Of a DNA stretch of 64,000 nt, positions 60,688 through 64,000 are shown piece after piece (positions within the stretch are counted from its first letter, which is position 1; each line of letters opens with the position of its first letter). A program made the translations under genes and the position numbers. The DNA is from an uncultured Roseivirga sp. (GTDB lineage: Bacteria; Bacteroidota; Bacteroidia; Cytophagales; Cyclobacteriaceae): contig CANLOY010000003.1 of NCBI GenBank assembly GCA_947493005.1, positions 434,001-498,000 of the forward strand, read 5' to 3'. The notes beneath the pieces were generated by a model, which was given only the letters and a program-made list of their open reading frames with translations, searched no databases and was not told where the DNA came from.

Positions 60688-63282
60688 ATGGAAAGAATAG
60701 AAAAAGGTTCTCAGTGGAGAAAATGGGATTTACATTTTCATACACCTTCATCTTATGATTATGGAGACCAATCTGTAACCAATCAAGAAATAATAGATTC
60801 TCTTTTTGCAAATGACATTTCTGTAGTGGCTATAACGGACCACCACGTTATGGACATTAAAAGAATTACCGAGCTTCAAAGTTTAGGAAAAGCTAAGGGA
60901 ATAACAGTTCTACCTGGAATCGAATTTTTGTCTGACTCAAGAGGTCGAGCACCTATACACTTCATTGGAATCTTTGCAGAAGATTGCAACTTAACTCATA
61001 TTTGGGGACAAATTGAGAACAAAACTAACATCTCAAAAATTAATGGCGAAGGAGCAGAAATTAATGAAGTTTACTGTAATCTCGAAACAACAATTGAACT
61101 TATTAAAGAGTTAGGTGGCCTTACAAGTATTCACGCTGGTGAGAAATCAAATACAGTTGAGAACATAACTCATTCTTTACCACACGGAGAAGCTCAAAAA
61201 ACTCTTATTGCTAAAAGCATTGATTTTTACGAATTGGGCAAACCGGAAGATAAAGAAGGTTACTTAAACGTAGTATTTCCAGCTATCAAGAAGCATATTC
61301 CAATGATTATATGCTCTGATAATCATGATATCAAAAAATATGCTTTAAAGGAAAATTGTTGGATTAAAGCTGACACTACTTTTGAAGGTTTGAAACAGGT
61401 TGTTTATGAACCAAAACAAAGAGTGAGAATTCAAGCGTTAAAACCTCACGAAAAGGCAGGTTATCAAGTAATCGATTCAGTTAAAATATCACATAGCAAC
61501 TTCCACTCACAAACTATTCACTTTAACCAAAATTTAAATTCAATTATCGGTGGACGCTCAACTGGTAAGTCAATTCTATTAGGCGCAATAGCAAAAAAAC
61601 TTAATAGTGATAAAGAAGTAAAATCTGGAAATGAAGATTATATAAACTTTGTGAACGAGGTCGTATCCAACTTAGTTGTTACTTGGAAAGATGGAACTGT
61701 CAATGACAAAAGAGATATAGAATATTTCCCACAAAGCTATATGTACACATTAGCTAGGAATAAGAGCAAAGAGCTTGATAACCTCATAGAAAGTATTATA
61801 AAACAGGACAGCTCGAAAAATCAGTTAATTTCAAACTATGAAACTTTTAGTAGCGAAAACAACACTGATATAACTAATCGGGTCAATAAGATTTTTCAGT
61901 TACAAGAAGATTTGGTCAAAAGGCGTAATCTCTTAAAGGAAAAAGGAGACAGAAAAGGAATTGAAACAGAAATTGAAAAACTCGTAAAAGAGTTAGCTGA
62001 ATTAAAAAGTAGATCTCAAATATCAGAAGATGATTTGGAGAATTATTCCAAATTAAGGACTCAAAAAAACTCTATATCTAAAGCTAACCAGATCTTAGGA
62101 GATGAAATCTCAAGAATTGAAAATCTAAAAGAAAAGTTCTTCATCAACAAAGAAATTGAATTTGAACTCGTTTCAATTTCCGAGAATAATCGTCAAGAAA
62201 TCAAGCTCAAATTTGAAGAATTAAGGGCGAATTTTCAACTGGAATGGGAAGCGGAAATTGATAAAATACAAGCTACCAACTTATCTGTAAGGCTAGCTAA
62301 TGAAAAAACGATTAATGAAATAGACGAGAATGCTATTTATGTTAAAGGCTTGGAAGCATTTCAGAATAACACTCAGTATCGAGAAGTAGAAAGGAAGTTA
62401 AAAGTTCAAAAAGATAAACTCGATGATATACTCCTAATTAAAGACGAAGTTGATAAGCTCAAAGAACAGATTGAATCATTTAAAACCTCTATCAAAGATG
62501 CTCATCGAGAATATTTAAACAAAATTGAGGCGTTTAAAGAGAATTTAAGTGTTTCAAGAGACAAACTCGAAATAAAAGCATCTGCTAAACTTAATAAGCG
62601 TGCCTATAAAGATTTGTTATATAGTAGCATAAATCAACAAAGCCATCACGGACAAAGCATAGTCGGAATTGAGTTAGTAACTAATGAAAACTATTTTACC
62701 TCGGTCAATGAGCTTTTTGAAAAATTCTTAGAAAAAAAAGTCACACTTAAAGGTCAATACAGCCATAACTCTTTATGTCAAAAATTAATGGCAAGTAATT
62801 TCTTTGAGATATCATACGATATAGTTTATGATGATATTTTCAATCAGATGTCAGAAGGTAAAAAGGCTTTTGTTGTTCTATTACTATTACTTGATTTCAG
62901 CAATAAGGATTGTCCGATATTAATCGACCAACCTGAGGATGATTTAGATAACAGAGCAATTTATAAGGACTTAGTTGCATACTTGGTTAAAAAGAAAAAA
63001 CAGCGTCAAATAATTCTTGTAACTCACAACCCGAATATAGTCGTTGGCTCAGATTCAGAATTAATTATTGTGGCTAATCAAAATGGAAATGATTCGCCCA
63101 ACAAAAACGGAATTAAATTTCAATATGGTTCTGGAAGTTTGGAAAATACACGAGAATTTGATGATTCGATAAAGATTACTCTTGATTCTAAAGGTATTAA
63201 AGAACACGTTTGTGAGATACTTGAAGGAGGAAATGAAGCTTTCAAGCAAAGAGAAAGGAAGTATGCGATTGCAATGGAATAG
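60688..63282 (+). CDS. PHP-domain plus SMC-like ATPase protein (TrlF-like), possible defence gene
   Basis: An 864-residue protein. Residues 1-260 are a PHP phosphoesterase domain: WDLHFHTPSSYDYGD, VAITDHHVMD, HAGEKSN, and MIICSDNHDIKKY, whose His/Asp residues bind metals. Then Walker A IIGGRSTGKS (residues 286-295), a long coiled coil (about 395-665), and an ABC-like C-terminus ILIDQPEDDLDNRAIYKDLV and IILVTHNPNIVV. This is the architecture annotated as TrlF family AAA-like ATPase. It could cut nucleic acid under ATP control, and proteins of this build are found in defence islands; that role is inferred. It is isolated between repeats, with no partner gene. Confidence 0.8.
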   Translation: MERIEKGSQWRKWDLHFHTPSSYDYGDQSVTNQEIIDSLFANDISVVAITDHHVMDIKRITELQSLGKAKGITVLPGIEFLSDSRGRAPIHFIGIFAEDCNLTHIWGQIENKTNISKINGEGAEINEVYCNLETTIELIKELGGLTSIHAGEKSNTVENITHSLPHGEAQKTLIAKSIDFYELGKPEDKEGYLNVVFPAIKKHIPMIICSDNHDIKKYALKENCWIKADTTFEGLKQVVYEPKQRVRIQALKPHEKAGYQVIDSVKISHSNFHSQTIHFNQNLNSIIGGRSTGKSILLGAIAKKLNSDKEVKSGNEDYINFVNEVVSNLVVTWKDGTVNDKRDIEYFPQSYMYTLARNKSKELDNLIESIIKQDSSKNQLISNYETFSSENNTDITNRVNKIFQLQEDLVKRRNLLKEKGDRKGIETEIEKLVKELAELKSRSQISEDDLENYSKLRTQKNSISKANQILGDEISRIENLKEKFFINKEIEFELVSISENNRQEIKLKFEELRANFQLEWEAEIDKIQATNLSVRLANEKTINEIDENAIYVKGLEAFQNNTQYREVERKLKVQKDKLDDILLIKDEVDKLKEQIESFKTSIKDAHREYLNKIEAFKENLSVSRDKLEIKASAKLNKRAYKDLLYSSINQQSHHGQSIVGIELVTNENYFTSVNELFEKFLEKKVTLKGQYSHNSLCQKLMASNFFEISYDIVYDDIFNQMSEGKKAFVVLLLLLDFSNKDCPILIDQPEDDLDNRAIYKDLVAYLVKKKKQRQIILVTHNPNIVVGSDSELIIVANQNGNDSPNKNGIKFQYGSGSLENTREFDDSIKITLDSKGIKEHVCEILEGGNEAFKQRERKYAIAME

Positions 63283-63315
63283 CCAACGATGAACTATAAT
63301 CCGAATGGAAAACCA

Positions 63316-63439
63316 CGTTGTATAAAAACAATAGCTGTTTAAGTGCTAAAACAAGGTGAGTAAATATAAAAAAGATCTGTGTTTAGCGGCAAAGTCAGTG
63401 GTAATAAACTCGCTATTATTCTTATACTAGCCATTAACG
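63316..63439. repeat. Imperfect inverted-repeat element after the PHP-ATPase gene
   Basis: GTATAAAAACAATAGC (63320-63335) is matched by GCTATTATTCTTATAC (63412-63427), 14 of 16 pairs, around a 76-nt centre. ACG and AACG flank the element. It is unlike the GTCATTCTGAG elements and may be a recombination or cassette site, or a structured RNA. Confidence 0.5.
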
Positions 63440-63446
63440 TAATAAA

Positions 63447-63530
63447 GCAACCTCCCTTGCATTGAAAATTCTGCTTAGAAAAAGGAGCCTATCCGAAAGC
63501 TTTGGGACATCATACTTTTTCAAAGCGCCC
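63447..63530. repeat. Degenerate type-2 REP-like element
   Basis: GCAACCTCCCTTGCAT, TCCGAAAGCTTTGGGACATCATACTTTTTCAAAGCG follows the order of 60203-60296 (GCAACCTC, CCCGAAGCTTCGGGA, GTCATTCTT) with many substitutions. Confidence 0.4.
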
Positions 63531-63662
63531 CCTAATTTCATCAATGCCGAAATACGAACTACGCAATACTCCCTACACCTTACGAAACACTCATTCCTTT
63601 CCACTATTGATCGAGTAATTTTAATCCACTATACTTGAATTTGATTTCGATTGCCCTTGCCT

Positions 63663-64000
63663 ATGAAAGTCTGTATTGCCGAGAAACCCAGTGTAGCTAA
63701 AGAAATTGCTCAGGTAATCGGTGCCAATACACGCAAAGAAGGCTACTTCGAAGGTAATGGATATCAGGTTACCTGGACCTTCGGGCATTTCTGTACATTG
63801 CTTCCTCCTGAAGACTATAAACCCCACTGGAAACGGTGGGATCTCAACTCCCTTCCCATGCTCCCCGATCGCTTTGAAACAACCATTATGGATGATGGTG
63901 GGGTGAAGAAGCAGTTTAATGTAATCAAAGGCTTGTTTCAAAATGCTACACTAGTCATTAACTGTGGTGATGCTGGACAAGAGGGAGAATTGATCCAACG
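63663..64000 (+). CDS. topB: DNA topoisomerase III (TopB), 3' end outside window
   Basis: The ATG at 63663 opens a frame that runs to the window edge (112 codons). It reads MKVCIAEKPSVAKEIAQVIGAN, then VTWTFGHFCTLLPPEDYKPHWKRWDL, then VINCGDAGQEGELIQ. This is the TOPRIM domain of a type IA topoisomerase of the TopB kind, with the acidic GDAGxEGE motif carrying Gln where many have Arg. TopB decatenates DNA and resolves recombination intermediates. The catalytic tyrosine lies beyond the window. Confidence 0.93.
   Translation, partial: MKVCIAEKPSVAKEIAQVIGANTRKEGYFEGNGYQVTWTFGHFCTLLPPEDYKPHWKRWDLNSLPMLPDRFETTIMDDGGVKKQFNVIKGLFQNATLVINCGDAGQEGELIQ

Overview
The window looks like chromosome of a Bacteroidota bacterium, most likely of the order Cytophagales (Roseivirga/Fulvivirga-like; the genus is a guess). 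The grounds are a type IX secretion plug protein, a DUF3276 PUR-alpha-like protein, FecR/DUF4974 and DUF6090 proteins, LytTR/His_kinase signalling, many AraC regulators with a multi-pass N-terminus, A/T-rich DNA, and several TAnnTTTG promoter boxes of the Bacteroidota type. No rRNA, tRNA or CRISPR array is visible. Both ends cut genes: a sorbosone-dehydrogenase-like lipoprotein on the left (minus strand) and topoisomerase III on the right (plus strand).

Region 1 (0-17.9 kb) is mostly core metabolism and housekeeping: an ABC-F ATPase, an ECF sigma factor with a membrane-anchored beta-barrel partner, the T9SS plug, an orphan Cas6, YchF, DUF3276, DUF58, a dicluster ferredoxin, a LuxC-type acyl-CoA reductase, a short-chain fatty acid transporter and AcnB. 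Region 2 (18-24 kb) holds a stand-alone OLD-family ATPase/TOPRIM nuclease, a decayed greB pseudogene and a second, AcnA-type aconitase. Region 3 (23.7-39.5 kb) is a run of small accessory operons: a Crp-family regulator with a quinone-reductase-like flavoprotein, a methyltransferase, two tandem mini-thioredoxins, an ACT protein, a lipoprotein-type SurE, a small AAA ATPase, YggS, an orphan FecR, an internally duplicated secreted protein, an NTF2-beta-propeller fusion, an AraC regulator and a RclA-like flavoprotein.

Region 4 (39.5-64 kb) differs in texture. Its intergenic spaces are full of short palindromic MITE/REP-like elements that I do not see in the left 39 kb. It carries a LytS/LytR pair divergent from an ABC-2 exporter, a serine hydrolase, a cluster of small immunity-like proteins (CPCC, DUF2569, SUKH-like) next to a membrane MutS-like ATPase, an HMA-AraC regulator beside an HMA-MauE membrane protein, a FloA N-terminal fragment, an esterase behind a perfect 16-bp palindrome, and a PHP-domain/SMC-like ATPase (TrlF-like) followed by an inverted-repeat element.

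The most noteworthy observations are: a bipartite motif CTTTGAA-N12-CTATTGATCTT found at identical spacing before three accessory genes; the greB pseudogene, whose decay can be read step by step; the operator palindrome overlapping a promoter box at 55.15 kb; the PHP-ATPase with a flanking inverted-repeat element; and the repeat-rich right half. I found no complete multi-gene system that I can call previously undescribed with confidence. The best candidates for novel biology are the single-gene defence-like ATPases and the bipartite motif family.
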